Positions 1-10,566 of a DNA stretch of 64,000 nt are shown piece after piece. How positions within the stretch are numbered: the first letter of the stretch is position 1; each line of letters opens with the position of its first letter. The position numbers and the translations under genes were made by a program. The notes under the pieces are model-generated. The model worked only from the letters and a program-made list of their open reading frames with translations. It searched no databases and was not told where the DNA came from. The stretch comes from Henricia sp. BOLD:AAB3569 (lineage: Eukaryota; Echinodermata; Asteroidea; Spinulosida; Echinasteridae). Where the stretch lies: contig JBBELK010000388.1 in assembly GCA_037783545.1 (NCBI GenBank), forward strand, positions 372,001 to 436,000. Direction: 5' to 3'.

Positions 1-2430
1 TTAAAGAGACCCAGCATTTTGAGGCATTTGGTGTAAGTTTCTTGACAGTGCTCATTCCAATTAAGTTTATTGTTAATTATGACTCCTAGGTATTTTTCGC
101 TGTTGGTATTTGATAGCCTGTTACCGTCTATGTAATAATCGTGCTGACTGGGCAGCAACTTTCTGGACATGTGCATGACCTTGCACTTATCGATGTTAAA
201 GTTTAATTTCCATTGCTCAGACCATTTACTAAGTGTATTAAGATCACATTGTAGGATGTCAGTGTCTTCGTCAGTGGCAATACGGCGATATAAAACGCAG
301 TCGTCTGCATATAAACGAATTGTTGACCGGATATTGTGAGAAATATCGTTTATAAAGCACAGGAATAAAATTGGCCCTAGAATGGTGCCCTGTGGTACGC
401 CAGATTTGACTTTGGACCATGCCGAAAACTTACCACCGATAGACACTCTTTGTTCTCTCTCATTTAGGAAATTCATAGTCCACTTAATATTCGTATCGCC
501 TACACCATACATGATAAGTTTTTTATGAAGAAGTCCGTGATGAACTCTGTCAAAAGCTTTAGCAAAGTCTAAAAAAATAATATCAACACTAAAACCATCG
601 TCCAAGTACCTGCTCCAGTCGTGTATTGCATCAATTAATTGTGTGTCGCAAGAACGCTGAGCTCTGAACCCATGTTGATTTTCATCGAGTATATTGTTAA
701 TTTGTAAGTGTTTAATAAGTCTATTGCAAACAATTTTCTCAAGCGTTTTACTAACAATGGAAGTGAGAGAAATAGGCCTGTAATTGCTAGAGTCGTCCCG
801 TTTTCCCTTTTTGAACAAAGGGAGCACGTGTGCACACCGCCAGTCCGCGGGAACATTACCCGTTTCTAGGGAGTGGTTAAAGAGCTTGGTGAGAGAGGGC
901 GCAAGGTATTCTGCTCCTTCTTTTAGAATTCTAGGAGAGATGTTGTCGGGACCCTGAGCTTTGTTGGCGTCAATTTCTTTGAGAAGTTTACAGACTTCAT
1001 ACGTTGTGCACCTAATATCACTCATATTATCAACACTGGGTATGGGGTCAGGATTTTGTTCTTCTGGCTCAGCGTAAGTATTAAACACGGATGCAAACTG
1101 ATTATTGAAAGCTTCGGCCATTATTTCTGAGTCGGTAACTTTATCGCCATTGACAGATAAGCAGTTAATTGATGAGTTATCTGTTTTACGTGTTTTAACG
1201 TAGTTCCAAAAACCCTTAGGATTACTGTCTACGTTAGAGACAATGCGATTGATGTGACATGCATGGTTGCGTTTTATTTTACGTTTGACCTCTCGTCTAA
1301 TTTCTTTGTATCTTAACCAGTGGTCAGCACGGTTAGTTCTTTTAGCAATCTTGTAATACCTGTTGCGTTTCCTAATCAAACTTTTAACTTCACCATTGAT
1401 CCAAGGAATAGTTTTACGTTTGTCGCCGACCACTTTGTGAGGTATTGTTGAATCTACCATTTCTAGCAAAAACAATTTCCAAGAGAGCCAAGAAGATTCA
1501 ATGTCATCGTTATGCACCATGTCAATGAGTGTAAACTGCGCTTGCATTAATTTATCACGGAAATTGCGTAGATCGGCTTCAGAGTAAAAGTACAACTTTC
1601 GTTTGGCTAGAGACACATGCTTAGACTTACAATTACACTTAAAAACAATAGCATCGTGGTCACTTACACCCGGAATTATTTGCACGTCAGAAACGGAGTT
1701 GGGATCGCTACTAAATACTAGATCCAGAATGTTACTAGAAGACTCTGTCGGTTCTGGTTGGCTCAGTAACATGCTGGATTAACGAACTGTGTTCAATAAG
1801 AGAAATCACATGGTGTGATAACTCCGAATTGTCCAAAGGGACAGGGTACCCATCTACCCATTTAATAATGGGCAAATTAAAGTCACCAGTCAAGATGATA
1901 TTTTTGTGTTTGACGCCGTTTTTAGTGAGAAATGCAAGAGATTTGCATAACTCGTCAACAGTATCGACTCCACTGTTTGGTGGTCTGTAAAATACCCCAA
2001 TAAAGAGCGAATCGTCTCTCTTGCAAACAATTTCACACCAGATAATTTCGCAGAGAGAGTCCAAGTCAGGCCGGTGAATAACTGCGAGATTATTCCTATA
2101 AGCAATAAGAACACCTCCACCGTGCCTGTTTCTGTCCTTTCTAAAAGCAAAGTAATTAGAAGGGAGGAATTCAGTGGAGTTGATATCATTGCACAAATGA
2201 GTCTCGGTAATGCAAATAACATCAGGATCTTCAAATTCAATTATAGTCTGCAAACAAATTATTTTGTTTAAAACACTACGTGCATTCAATGAAACGCATT
2301 TAAGCTGCTTTGAGTTTATATGGCGGTTTACACGGTGTTTGTCACTTGGTAGACAAAGTTCAGGTAGCGGATCCAGTCCGGATCGCATGACCGGTACGGA
2401 ACGTGCTGTCGGTGGTAAGTCTTTTTCCAT
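1..2430 (-). pseudogene. LINE ORF2: endonuclease and reverse transcriptase, frameshifted
   Basis: ORF2 starts at the ATG at 2430. The endonuclease part (2430 to 1735) shows SLNARS, ITETHL, GVFYRPP and LTGDFN motifs. It stops at 1735 because of a frameshift (apparent 1-nt insertion near 1745, between the PTRT and ESSSNILDL stretches). In the next frame the protein continues through SDHDAI into a reverse transcriptase with NYRPISL, DFAKAFDRVHH, GVPQGTILGP and the catalytic LYADDC motif (around 310-320), and is still open at base 1. The product would nick target DNA and copy the element RNA by target-primed reverse transcription. The frameshift makes this copy probably dead, unless it is an assembly error. 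Closest in style to CR1/Jockey-group elements. Confidence 0.85.
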
Positions 2431-2711
2431 ATTGGGCCGGGTGGGCGGCGCCTCTGAAAACCCGGTTGTTGTTTGGGCTGCCGTGGTTGCGGTGACTTGA
2501 GAACATCGGCGTATGTACGATGGTTTGTGACTTGGGGGTTATGATGGACCGGTGGATGCGATGTCAGGGTCGTCAAGTATTTGATCAGGTTACCTGCTAA
2601 TGTTGCAGTTCCGCGGTTATTTAAGTGGATACCGTCATTAGCTAGGTGTGAGTCTCTGATGTTAGAATTTAATATAAATCCCCAGCCACGATGCAGTGCA
2701 ATTTCCTGAAG
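2328..2711 (-). CDS. LINE ORF1 C-terminal fragment, SGNH-like
   Basis: This frame is continuous with P450 exon 3 upstream (a 292-codon reading frame, 3206 to 2328). After the P450 part it shows GWGFI, then NDGIHLNNRG, matching the Asp-x-x-His block of SGNH hydrolases, which occur as ORF1 domains in many CR1-group LINEs. A basic, Pro/Gln-rich tail follows. Only the last block of the hydrolase is present; the N-terminal Ser block is missing, so no enzyme activity is expected. It ends 102 bp inside ORF2. Confidence 0.6.
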   Translation of the reverse strand, partial: LQEIALHRGWGFILNSNIRDSHLANDGIHLNNRGTATLAGNLIKYLTTLTSHPPVHHNPQVTNHRTYADVLKSPQPRQPKQQPGFQRRRPPGPIWKKTYHRQHVPYRSCDPDWIRYLNFVYQVTNTV

Positions 2712-3178
2712 GTCGTTGAAATCCCTGAGGTTACTCGAATCAAAATCACTGAGATGTTCTTCGAGGACTGCCCGAGTGAAGTCACAGATATACTGCATGT
2801 TGTCTAGACATTCCTTGATGAAAGGTATAACCCGGGCCAGTATATACGAGTAAGGCATAAAGAGAACTGCGCCCCTTGTACCTCCCATTAGTTCCAAATT
2901 TCGATAGAGGCTACGGAGCAGTTCAACAAAAATGGGGTCCGAGTATTCAAATCGTGACCCAAAGACGACAGAACACATGACATTTGAGACGGCTTTTGGT
3001 AAAATTGAGGATGGACTGAAGAGGCTACCTCTTTGAGACTCGATCTCCTCCAGCATAAAGTGCGCCTCTGTGGTTATCCTGTCTTCAAAGACTGGTTTTC
3101 CCAGCCCAAAATCTCGCACGAAGTTTAAGGTTATTCTTCGATGATTTTTCCACGACTCTCCGGATGCACCAACAATAC
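2712..3178 (-). pseudogene. CYP2-like cytochrome P450, exon 3, cut by LINE
   Basis: Follows an acceptor (pyrimidine tract, then AG at 3180-3179). The first base completes a codon begun by the last base of exon 2, giving the CYP2 sequence KGGVGIVGASG. Residues after this contain the C-helix WKNHRR (W/R heme-propionate contacts), RDFGLGK, and VFGSRFEYSD, all in the usual CYP2 order. Homology stops at the RDFND stretch, where family members normally continue toward the I-helix. From about 2711 the same frame reads LINE ORF1. The I-helix AGT, ExxR and heme-cysteine motifs are absent from the window, so this allele cannot encode a complete enzyme unless the LINE is spliced out and the rest lies to the left. 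Confidence 0.85.
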
Positions 3179-3222
3179 CTGTCGAAAAAAATATGATGTT
3201 GTTCAAAAACTCACAGGCATAG

Positions 3223-3310
3223 GTGGTCGGGTTGGCGTATTGGTTCTTTCTCTGCCTTTCGCCTCTATAGCGTCCCGGATTGGGTTCCGGGGCGCGTAAT
3301 TTTGTTTTAC
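3223..3310 (+). repeat. SINE family A, 5' head fragment
   Basis: Degenerate copy of the tRNA-like head of SINE family A (full copy at 3715), covering GTCGGGTTGGCG to GGGGCGCG; the body and tail are missing. It lies in the P450 intron between exons 2 and 3. Confidence 0.55.
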
Positions 3311-3376
3311 ACCACTGCGAGGGGAGAACAATGGGGTTTGTACCTTTTTAGCGTCTTGAGAGGAGACTATATAATA

Positions 3377-3412
3377 GGTTAGGGTTCAGGGTTAGGGTTT
3401 AGGGTTGGTTAT
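3377..3412 (+). repeat. Degenerate interstitial TTAGGG repeat
   Basis: Four to five imperfect TTAGGG units inside the P450 intron. TTAGGG is the telomere motif of most deuterostomes. This short degenerate tract is interstitial, not a chromosome end. Confidence 0.7.
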
Positions 3413-3429
3413 TTTAAAGGAATTTAGGG

Positions 3430-3700
3430 TTTTGAATGCGGTCGGTTTGCAACCAGCTTCGTGGTCTGGCTAGAAGAGAGCTCGACTTGTAATCATAAGG
3501 TCCCTGGTTCGAATCTATATGCATGTTTGGGATTTTCCGAAATTTCTCGGTTTCTTCTTTTTCTCTTATAGTGAGAGTAAGAGTTGTCACTATTTCCAAG
3601 ATTGTCACTCGAGAAGTGCCAGTCATTGGAAACTTAGACTCTATTCGGGTTGAAAAATTGGGGTGCACCCCTCGCTGCGGTGTAAATAAAAAACACGCGG
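3430..3700 (+). repeat. tRNA-headed repeat segment
   Basis: A tRNA-like stretch with a box-B-like GGTTCGAATC at about 3511-3520, followed by non-coding sequence up to the next SINE. Box A is weak and no cloverleaf closes. It is probably the head of a different SINE. Confidence 0.4.
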
Positions 3701-3714
3701 GACATGTATGTGGA

Positions 3715-3999
3715 GGGCGGTCGGGTTGGCGTACGGGTTCTTTCCTCGCCTTTCACCTCTGGGGTCCCGGGTTCGAATCCGGGGCGTGTATGTGGATTGG
3801 GTTTGCAGTCCCTACTTGACCGCGTGGGTTTTCCCCTGGGGTATTTCTCTGGGGGTTTTCCTCCCACTTCTAAAACTGCAACTTCTTCTTCGTCATCTCA
3901 AGTTGATAATATAGTATAGTTAAAGCTAAACCCGTATAGTTGATGGCATAAAGGGCCTTAGTTGCCGAAGATGCCATAAAATATACAACAACAACAACA
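3715..3999 (+). mobile_element. SINE family A, full-length, (ACA)n tail
   Basis: Begins GGGCGGTCGGGTTGGCG, has a box-B-like GGTTCGAATCC about 60 bp in, a body of about 200 bp and a tail of ACA repeats. The body includes GTTGATGGCATAAAGGGCC. Copies at 5246 and 13118 share the whole length and start at the same base, which defines the family. The tRNA-like head should act as an internal RNA polymerase III promoter. No coding capacity. Confidence 0.8.
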
Positions 4000-4226
4000 T
4001 GTATGTGGATTGGGTTCCGGGGAATGTATGTGGATTAGGTTTGCAGTCCCTATAGTTGACCGCGTGGGTTTTCCCCCAGGAGATTTATCTGGGGGGTTTT
4101 CCTCCACCCCCTTCTTCGACATCTCAAGTTGGTAATAAAATATAGTTAAAGCTAAAATCGTATACATGTAGTTGATGGCATAAAGGGCTTTGGTTGCCGA
4201 AAATGCCATAAAATTAACAAAAACAA
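4000..4226 (+). mobile_element. SINE family A, head-truncated copy in tandem
   Basis: Starts directly after the ACA tail of the previous copy and covers the body (TGTATGTGGATTGGG onward) to a short A/C-rich tail. The tRNA-like head is gone. It looks like an insertion into the tail of the first copy. Confidence 0.7.
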
Positions 4227-4710
4227 CTCTATAAATTAAGTTCCGATTTGAAATACCTGTTAATCCAAATACACTAAACCCCTCCCCTATATTGTACTAG
4301 TCTTTCTAACTTATGACATGCCATAACTTCAAACAGACACGTGACTATATTATTTAATAAAACAGTCAGAAGAGTTGTTTGTAGTTATAGCTAATGGTTG
4401 ATGTAACATTTTTAAAACTATTTCACGAGCCACGCTGGTTCATACGGCTCATACTTATCCCAGGTTTCCATGGCATGGAGTGATTAGGAGCATCGCAAAC
4501 CCTCCCCCACCCCTCCTCCACCCATCGAATCCCGATTTAAGCCCTGCTCTTACGATGTTTGGTTGTTTCATTTCAATGGTGATCAGGCACCATACCTCGC
4601 GTTCGTTGTTTTGTACGTAACAAGGCCCGGACAACAAGCCACTTTTATAAATTTTGAGCATCGGTGCCTTTTTCGGGATACCTTTAATAGGGGAAAATGG
4701 TCTCACTCAC

Positions 4711-4877
4711 CAACGCCACCCTTCAGGACCTGCTTAAAGACCGACAACGAAGGTCGACCATCGAGACCAGGGTGATGGTGGAACGCCTCACGAATGACAT
4801 CGTACCCATGAAGTACCACCACGCGACGCCCCGCTACCAAATCAACTCGGACTATAGGCCCGTACCTCTGAGACAAT
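4711..4877 (-). CDS. CYP2-like cytochrome P450, exon 2
   Basis: 167 bp with acceptor AG at 4879-4878 and donor GTGAGT at 4710-4705. It encodes LSQRYGPIVRVDL, then GRRVVVLHGYDVIREAF and GRPSLSVFKQVLKGG, the beta-1 sheet and B-helix region of CYP2 proteins. Both junctions give family-consistent residues: HRLSQRYGP across exons 1/2 and KGGVGIVG across exons 2/3. No frame damage is seen here. Exon size and phases are like vertebrate CYP2 exon 2. Confidence 0.88.
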
Positions 4878-5245
4878 CTGTTGAATTTCAAGAACCAGAA
4901 CAAAAAGATGAGCGTCACTCTAGCAACTAAGCAGAGAGATATAAGATGTACGTTCACGGACATTTTGCGATTTATACGTAGGCCTACATCCACGATGCAG
5001 TGAGAGTCGGGATCATCCTTTCAGTTTTGGTAACAATAGGCTGCGTGACGCTGCCGATTTTTCTGTCGAGTCATCCCGTGGCACTTACCTCGGATCTACA
5101 CAAATACCTTGAATATGTAGTTTGAAGCATGACAAATTTAATGGTGGATGTTGTCATTTCCACAACTGGTTAAAAAAAAGGGTGAACTTTTGAGTTAAAT
5201 CGGTCTAATCACTGGATCCGTGGTTGGAAGCAAAGTCATACATAG

Positions 5246-5515
5246 GGGCGGTCGGGTTGCGTAGCGGTTCTTTCCTCGCCTTTCACCTCTGGCGTCCCGG
5301 GTTCGAATCAGGGGCGTGTATGTGGATTGGGTTTGCAGTCCCTACTTGACCGCGTGGGCTTCCCCCCGCAGGAGGTTTCCCTGGGGGGTTTCCTCTCACT
5401 TCTAAAATTGCATCTCCATTTTGGTCAGCTGAAGTTCATAATAAAGTATAGTTAAATTAAGCTAAACTGTATAGTTGATGGCAAAACAATAAAGGCCCTT
5501 AGCTGCCGATCGGAT
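5246..5515 (+). mobile_element. SINE family A copy
   Basis: Same head, box-B-like sequence and body as the copy at 3715, with small deletions (GGTTGCG instead of GGTTGGCG). It ends near TGCCGATCGG without a clean ACA tail. It lies in the intron between P450 exons 1 and 2. Confidence 0.75.
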
Positions 5516-5763
5516 CTGAACCCCAATGGAACGCCGTCAAATTCATAGTTCCGAGATTGCCCAATACCCTACCCATTCAGTTACTGTTGCTACGCTTCAC
5601 AAACCATCGCACAAATGGCGACACACAACGCAGCAACAATGAGCACTCGGCGCCTGGAGCATGAAAATTAACAGATTCACTGGATAAAACTTAAAGGTAT
5701 TTATGTTTCAGGTACTGGGTCGGCACTATCGTAGCACACTAAGTACAGGACTATGAACACTTG

Positions 5764-6077
5764 GTAGCGCGTGTGGTCTAGTGGTATGAAGCGGGACTCC
5801 CAATCTGAGGTTGTGGGTTCAAGCCCCACTGTGACCAACGTGTCTGTGTCCCTGGGCAAGGCACTTAATCCCAGTTGCCTCGTCAACCCAAACGATATTT
5901 TGGAAGCTGTTAAGGGGAATTCCACAATCTAAGTGTCTGGCCAGCAGCCACCTATAGTTGAAGCAAAATGGTTCTGGTGATTTTATGATGGCAGCAGTAA
6001 TAATGGCGCTAGGAGCACTCCGCAGGGTGGACATGTGCGCTATAAGAATCCACCATTATTATTATTATTATTATTAA
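5764..6077 (+). mobile_element. SINE family B, tRNA head with L2-like tail
   Basis: tRNA-derived head (GTGTGGTCTAGTGGTATGA box A and GGTTCAAGCCCC box B), then the block TGTCCCTGGGCAAGGCACTT, a central block shared by many vertebrate and invertebrate SINEs (V-SINE-like). The 3' end is GCGCTATAAGAATCC followed by ATT repeats, resembling the 3' tail of the L2-like LINE at 21.4 kb. Other copies: 16208 (plus) and 30010 (minus). Confidence 0.8.
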
Positions 6078-6419
6078 TACAGGGATGTCATATATTCATA
6101 AAACACGGGCTTTCTTGCCTCTGAACAGCGAAACACCTTGAGCAGTACGGCCGTCAGTACTAGACTTACACAATGTTGTTACTACATGTACAACCATGTG
6201 GGTTTGATTGTGAGCAATGTACTAGGTGGGCGCTGTCTGCGTAGCTCTGTTGTGATTGGTCATAAATGGTCACGCGGGTTCGTCGACAGGTCGGTCGCTC
6301 AACTACCGATGTTGTTTACACGTATACACAATAACCAAGGTCACAACAGAGTGGCGTTCCACATAGATTCTCCGTGTACGTACGTACGTTGTGGCATGGC
6401 GCCTATGCACCGTACCTAC

Positions 6420-6604
6420 CTGTGAAACATTTCATGCGGTGCTCCACGGTAGAAAACCAACGATGGAATTGACCCAAACACTGGCCAAGAAATTGGGCCA
6501 GGCGGGAGATCGGCCGATCGCCGTCGGCTGTACATGTACCAACGAACGGCTACGAACACCGCCACGCCGATTATCAGTGTTTCTATATCAATTGACGATA
6601 GCAT
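6420..6604 (-). CDS. CYP2-like cytochrome P450, exon 1
   Basis: Start codon at 6604. Residues 8-20 are a hydrophobic ER anchor, residues 21-29 a basic stop-transfer stretch, and residues 34-37 the proline hinge PPGP that microsomal P450s use for folding. FGSIPSL and MFHR lead to the donor AG|GTAGGT (exon ends at 6420), whose phase fits exon 2. Family role: a membrane-bound monooxygenase taking electrons from P450 reductase and oxidising lipophilic substrates. No substrate can be inferred. Promoter not recognised upstream (6605-7070). Confidence 0.88.
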
Positions 6605-7071
6605 TGTTCAGTGTTATTTGGGTGATGGGAAAAACAGAAGCGACGAAAACGTCATATGGCGGAATTCAGAAAAATCAGTCGACGGAAAGGGGTACTAGAG
6701 CGCCCTCCATCGGCAATGCAAAATCACGCTGTTTCCCTCGACAACTGACCAGATACTGATTTATTGCCGGGATTCGATATTGGCAAGATTGTTTTCGGCC
6801 ACTTCTCAGAACGTTAATGTAGACTTGTTTAATATTTCACTTTTGGTTTATCGTTTGATTGCCGCTTTGGAGTTTCAATAAAGGTTTATTCTCGTGATGT
6901 TTCTGCTGTGACAGAATTAAAAAGGCAGCAGTTGTTTTAGTGTGCACAGTTTATTTCGTTGCAGAGTAAATACCCAAACCAAAGTGACCAACGCAATATT
7001 GCATTCGTCAAACTGCCCAGCTGTGCCCCTATGCAATTGGTTCATTGGTAAAACACGAGGGAGTATACCAC
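6605..7071. other. No gene recognised
   Basis: Sequence upstream of the P450 start. It would contain the P450 promoter, but no convincing TATA or CpG-rich core was identified. Confidence 0.4.
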
Positions 7072-7390
7072 TGTGCCTCATAGCTCAGCTAGTAGAGCAT
7101 CTGCCTAGTGTGTCGGAGGTCCGTGGGGAAAACCTGAGGAAGTGTACCAATGTGCCTCATATAGCTCAGCCGGTAGAGCATCTGCCTAGTGTGCAAGAGG
7201 TCTTGGCGGAAACCCCGACAGTGTACCACTGTGCCTCATGGCTCAGCTGGTAGAGCATCTGTCCGGTGTGTCAAAGGTCTTGGGGGAAACCTGAGGGAGT
7301 ATACCACTGTACATGTGCCTCGATAGCTCAGCTAGTACAGCTTCGCTCGGTGAGTCAGAGGTATCGGGTTCGAATCCCGACATGGCCCTT
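7072..7390 (+). repeat. Tandem array of four tRNA-like units
   Basis: Four units of about 80 bp, each beginning GTGCCTCATAGCTCAG-like sequence with a tRNA box A (TAGCTCAGCTGGTAGAGC). Only the last unit keeps a proper box B (GGGTTCGAATCCC, about 7366-7378). D-stem and acceptor pairing are broken, so these are tRNA-derived repeats rather than functional tRNA genes. Confidence 0.65.
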
Positions 7391-7605
7391 ATGATCTTTC
7401 TCTTATACCAAGTTTGTTACAAACCAAAGTGCGCATTCCAATTATTGTGCCATACCTCCAAAAGGTTTGTCGCACAATTGACGGCGTAATCAAAACAATT
7501 ACTGGAATATTATGTTATGATTTACCATAATTCCTCGCTCTATGACTTCAAATTGTCATGACAAGATCAGCATTACGTGTGCTCCTAATTTTTTCTGGTT
7601 TACTG

Positions 7606-7838
7606 CGTAAATGCACCTATCAGTTGTTTCCCCCACCCCTACCCCGGGCAAAATTTAGGTGACAAAAATCCCCACCCTCGGGTGCAAAACATGCACGCCT
7701 TGCAAGTTATGCACAGAAATGTGTATTTTAATGGGTCAAAATCCCCACCCTGCGGCATGAAAAACGTGACCAAACCCCCACCTAAGGCAGCGCCCGGGGT
7801 GTGTGGGGGGTGGGGGTGATTTGATAGGTGCGTAAATG
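7606..7838. mobile_element. hAT-like MITE with 8-bp target duplication
   Basis: Imperfect terminal inverted repeats CACCTATCA and TGATAGGTG, extended by C-rich/G-rich complementary stretches, bound 7614-7830. The 8-bp CGTAAATG is directly repeated at 7606-7613 and 7831-7838. An 8-bp duplication is typical of hAT transposons. No ORF. Confidence 0.75.
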
Positions 7839-8130
7839 CCAGATACTTTTACATGCAAATCCAAAAGTGAGTCGGTTACTCAACGGTTCACCGGCGCGTC
7901 AATGACGGTCTATTCACCATATACAACCATTGTACCTCGAACAAAAGCCGACATCCCCGAAATAACCCGTTTCAAAATGCCACCATGCACTAACGGAAAA
8001 TGAGCGTTTTAAAACACACGTACGAGTAACTCCCAAAACTTTGTGTTCTTATACCGGGATATTGCCAGGATTTGGATGATTAAATAGCGGGAATTGCATC
8101 GCAAAGGAATTTAGAGCCAACTTAGTTTTG

Positions 8131-8206
8131 ATGGGACTAATACGAACGGTGTGGACTTCTACGTTTTGTGTTTTGGTGGCTGCAACATTTGGCTGCTATG
8201 CACAGA
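8131..8206 (+). CDS. Candidate signal-peptide exon of the EGF-repeat gene
   Basis: ATG at 8131 opens 25 codons: a short basic n-region, a hydrophobic core (FCVLVAATFG) and a small-residue end (CYAQ) suited to signal peptidase. One extra base precedes a strong donor GTAAGT (8207-8212). This leaves phase 1, exactly what the EGF exons from 17424 onward need, and the junction gives AQ-N-AC. It is the only good leader exon seen upstream on this strand. The link across a 9.2-kb intron is inference. Confidence 0.65.
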
Positions 8207-9024
8207 GTAAGTAAAAATGATTTCACGGAAAGAATTCCGTTTATCATGGTCGCCACTTATTCTCCTTATAATGACTTCATAACAACCAAAACGTGTAAAT
8301 ATTTCAAAGGGAAGTAATTTTAGGAGTGAAAATCATTCAACAATTTCCTTGAAAATACTTTTCTGCACCGTTCCATAGACTTAAAACACGGCGTCTCATT
8401 GGTGACCAGTAAACAGAATTCATACCAAATTGGAAAGTCGGTCATAAATACTTCGGGCATATTTGACATAAAAAGCTCTGCATATGACAATTTTGTTTGT
8501 GAACTACTGGTACATACTTGTTTGCGGAAACTATATAGCCATTTTGAACGAGTTTTAACTTGTTGATTTTATTGCCGTTAAAATCGTGACGTGAATTTCT
8601 TAAATTTAAGTTCCATTCTTTTTGACATCGTTCAAAAAAACTAATTAAAATAGCTTTTCAAACTCGACCTTCAAGCATTATTGGAAAGATCGGCTGAATA
8701 TAGTGACTGAATAAATATGAGTGCACGAGACATGTATGCAGTTTCGTTGCATACTCATGATACTGACACAAAGTTGTTTATGCCGTTGCTTTAGAAACGA
8801 CCTGTTTAGTTGCAGCGAACTCTATTCATCGTTTCGGTTGAGTAACTCTGTATGAGTAACTCGATCAACTCCGGTTGTGGATACCGGATATATACCTTAT
8901 GCATGGCGGCCATGACAGAGGGCAGGTTTTCATATTCAAATGATGTGACAAGACCCACAAAGTGCCTACTCGTGCATGACGCACTGTGACTACCCTCTAT
9001 CATGGCCGCCGTGCATAAGGTCTA
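8207..9024. other. Intronic sequence with a small inverted repeat
   Basis: AT-rich, no coding signal. Two 28-bp arms at about 8894-8922 and 8993-9021 (CCTTATGCATGGCGGCCATG type) form an inverted repeat, likely a small MITE. Confidence 0.45.
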
Positions 9025-9150
9025 TTAAAAGGAGCGTGTTCAGAAAAATGTATTTCGTTTTAACCTAACAATCATATAAAATACCTCCCCAAAATACTAT
9101 CCATGGGAAGAAAACAGGAAATGTTCAATTACATGCAGTTGGATGTGGAA
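9025..9150 (+). mobile_element. TTAA family 3 fragment
   Basis: Begins TTAA-AAGGAGCGTG like family 3 (full copy at 15352) and covers its end region. After about 9150 it joins sequence resembling the end of the foldback element at 13711 (TACCCCTAGAAATATGGGGG). Confidence 0.55.
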
Positions 9151-10162
9151 ATACCCCTAGAAATATGGGGGTACAATCATATCCACCACAGTATACCACG
9201 TGTCCTACTTTTTATCTTAAATAACTTTTGCATTTTTAAAAAGATTTAAACCAAAATTTAAGATCATGTAAACAAGGCCTGATAAATGTTATTGTGTGGG
9301 TTTCATCAGTTTTGGACAAGAGGGTGAGATGCCCGTGTTTGGGCCGATTTGGGCGTACAATTTTTTTAAAAAGTTAAATAGGTATTTTTCTAGAATAGAA
9401 AAAGTTATCAGCTTTCATTTGGTACCAAGAACGTAAAAATCCGTCAAGGATTAATGCCAGTCGATTAAAAACAAGAAATGATTAAAAGGCTGGCAGGTCA
9501 TTTAATCGACAGGGTTATGACGTAAATGTACATGTACATAGGCCTACATTGTACACATACTATGTACATATGAGCGTACGCGCACATGTATACAACATGT
9601 GAAGCACGTTTCAAGAAAAAGGCTTGTATCTCCAATTCCCGACGTCGGAAATTTAAGTTTTTGATATTTTTCGTTAGTCAGAGACACGTAAACTTTCTAA
9701 ATTCGTTCGCTTGTGTAAATTAATTTGTTTAAATTAATTTGTTTAATCCTTTCACCGAAACACGGGCATTGCAACTTTAAAAGCCATACAAATAAAACCC
9801 TAAATTTCAGAATTTGCCACTTTCGACTTAGCATCCTTCATTGTCAAGCCGAAAATTTTCTATGTAGGTCCCTTTACATCTCTTGATGAGTTGTGAAAAA
9901 CGATAAAGATGGTTTGCAATAACATTAGGAGTGATCCTGCATTCCTTGAGAAGCTTGTGGCTGCAGCATGCATTCTACCAGTCGCCAGTGGTGTATTGAC
10001 ATTGGAGGAGGCCAAGTCGAACGTGGCAAATTTTAAAATTAGGGTTTTTTGTATAGCTTTTAAATCTCGCCCTCTCGTCCAAAACAGATGAAACTCACTT
10101 AATAAAATTTGTCAGGCCTTGTCTACAGGATCTGAAAATCCGTTGAAAAATGACAAAGGTAT
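9151..10162. other. No gene recognised
   Basis: AT-rich intronic sequence of the EGF gene. The only reading frames are short and look random. Confidence 0.4.
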
Positions 10163-10566
10163 TTAAAGGCAGTATACATCATTGATAATCTCGAAAATCA
10201 GAAATGTTCACAGATTTACGCCTAACTTACACAATATAAACATGATAACTGTATAGAAAACTTCCCCTGAAATGGTTTTGTCTGAAGTGCTATAATTTTT
10301 GAGAAATGAGTAAAACAATTAGTTTTCGTCTCATGAGACGAAAATTCAATTCGCCCCAAAACCATTTCGCCCAAAAACATTTCGCCCCAAACCACTTCGC
10401 CCGAGTGCCATTTCGCCCCAAATTACTTCGTCCACAAATACTACATCACCCAAATGCCACTTCGCCCAAAAACCACTTCGTGCACAGGCCGTGGTTCAGG
10501 GCGAAATGGTCCAGGGCGAAGTGGTTTTGGGGCGAAATGACTGCAAACCCTGTTTTGACTGTTTTC
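10163..10566 (+). mobile_element. TTAA family 2 element, right end lost
   Basis: Starts TTAA then AGGCAGTATACATC, followed by the family body with repeated CATTTCGCCC and CACTTCGCCC motifs and the palindrome CGTCTCATGAGACG. The right end is replaced by another repeat from about 10567. Complete copies are at 19151 and 27870. Confidence 0.75.

Larger units (their letters stand above)
1..2711 (-). mobile_element. 5'-truncated CR1/Jockey-like LINE inserted in P450 exon
   Basis: Minus-strand non-LTR retrotransposon. Reading from 2711 leftward it has the C-terminal part of an SGNH-like ORF1, then an ORF2 with APE-type endonuclease and reverse transcriptase. It leaves the window at base 1 with the RT still open, so the 3' end and any target-site duplication cannot be seen. 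Its 5' boundary is where P450 exon 3 homology stops, near 2711. ORF1 and ORF2 overlap (2328-2430), as is usual for such elements. It has the same orientation as the P450 gene it interrupts. Confidence 0.85.

Noticed and set aside
3377-3412. Telomere
   Set aside because: Only a few degenerate TTAGGG units with unique sequence on both sides; interstitial.
7311-7388. Possible functional tRNA gene
   Set aside because: Box A and box B exist but the D stem (GCTC with CAGC) and acceptor stem do not pair, and it belongs to a repeat array.
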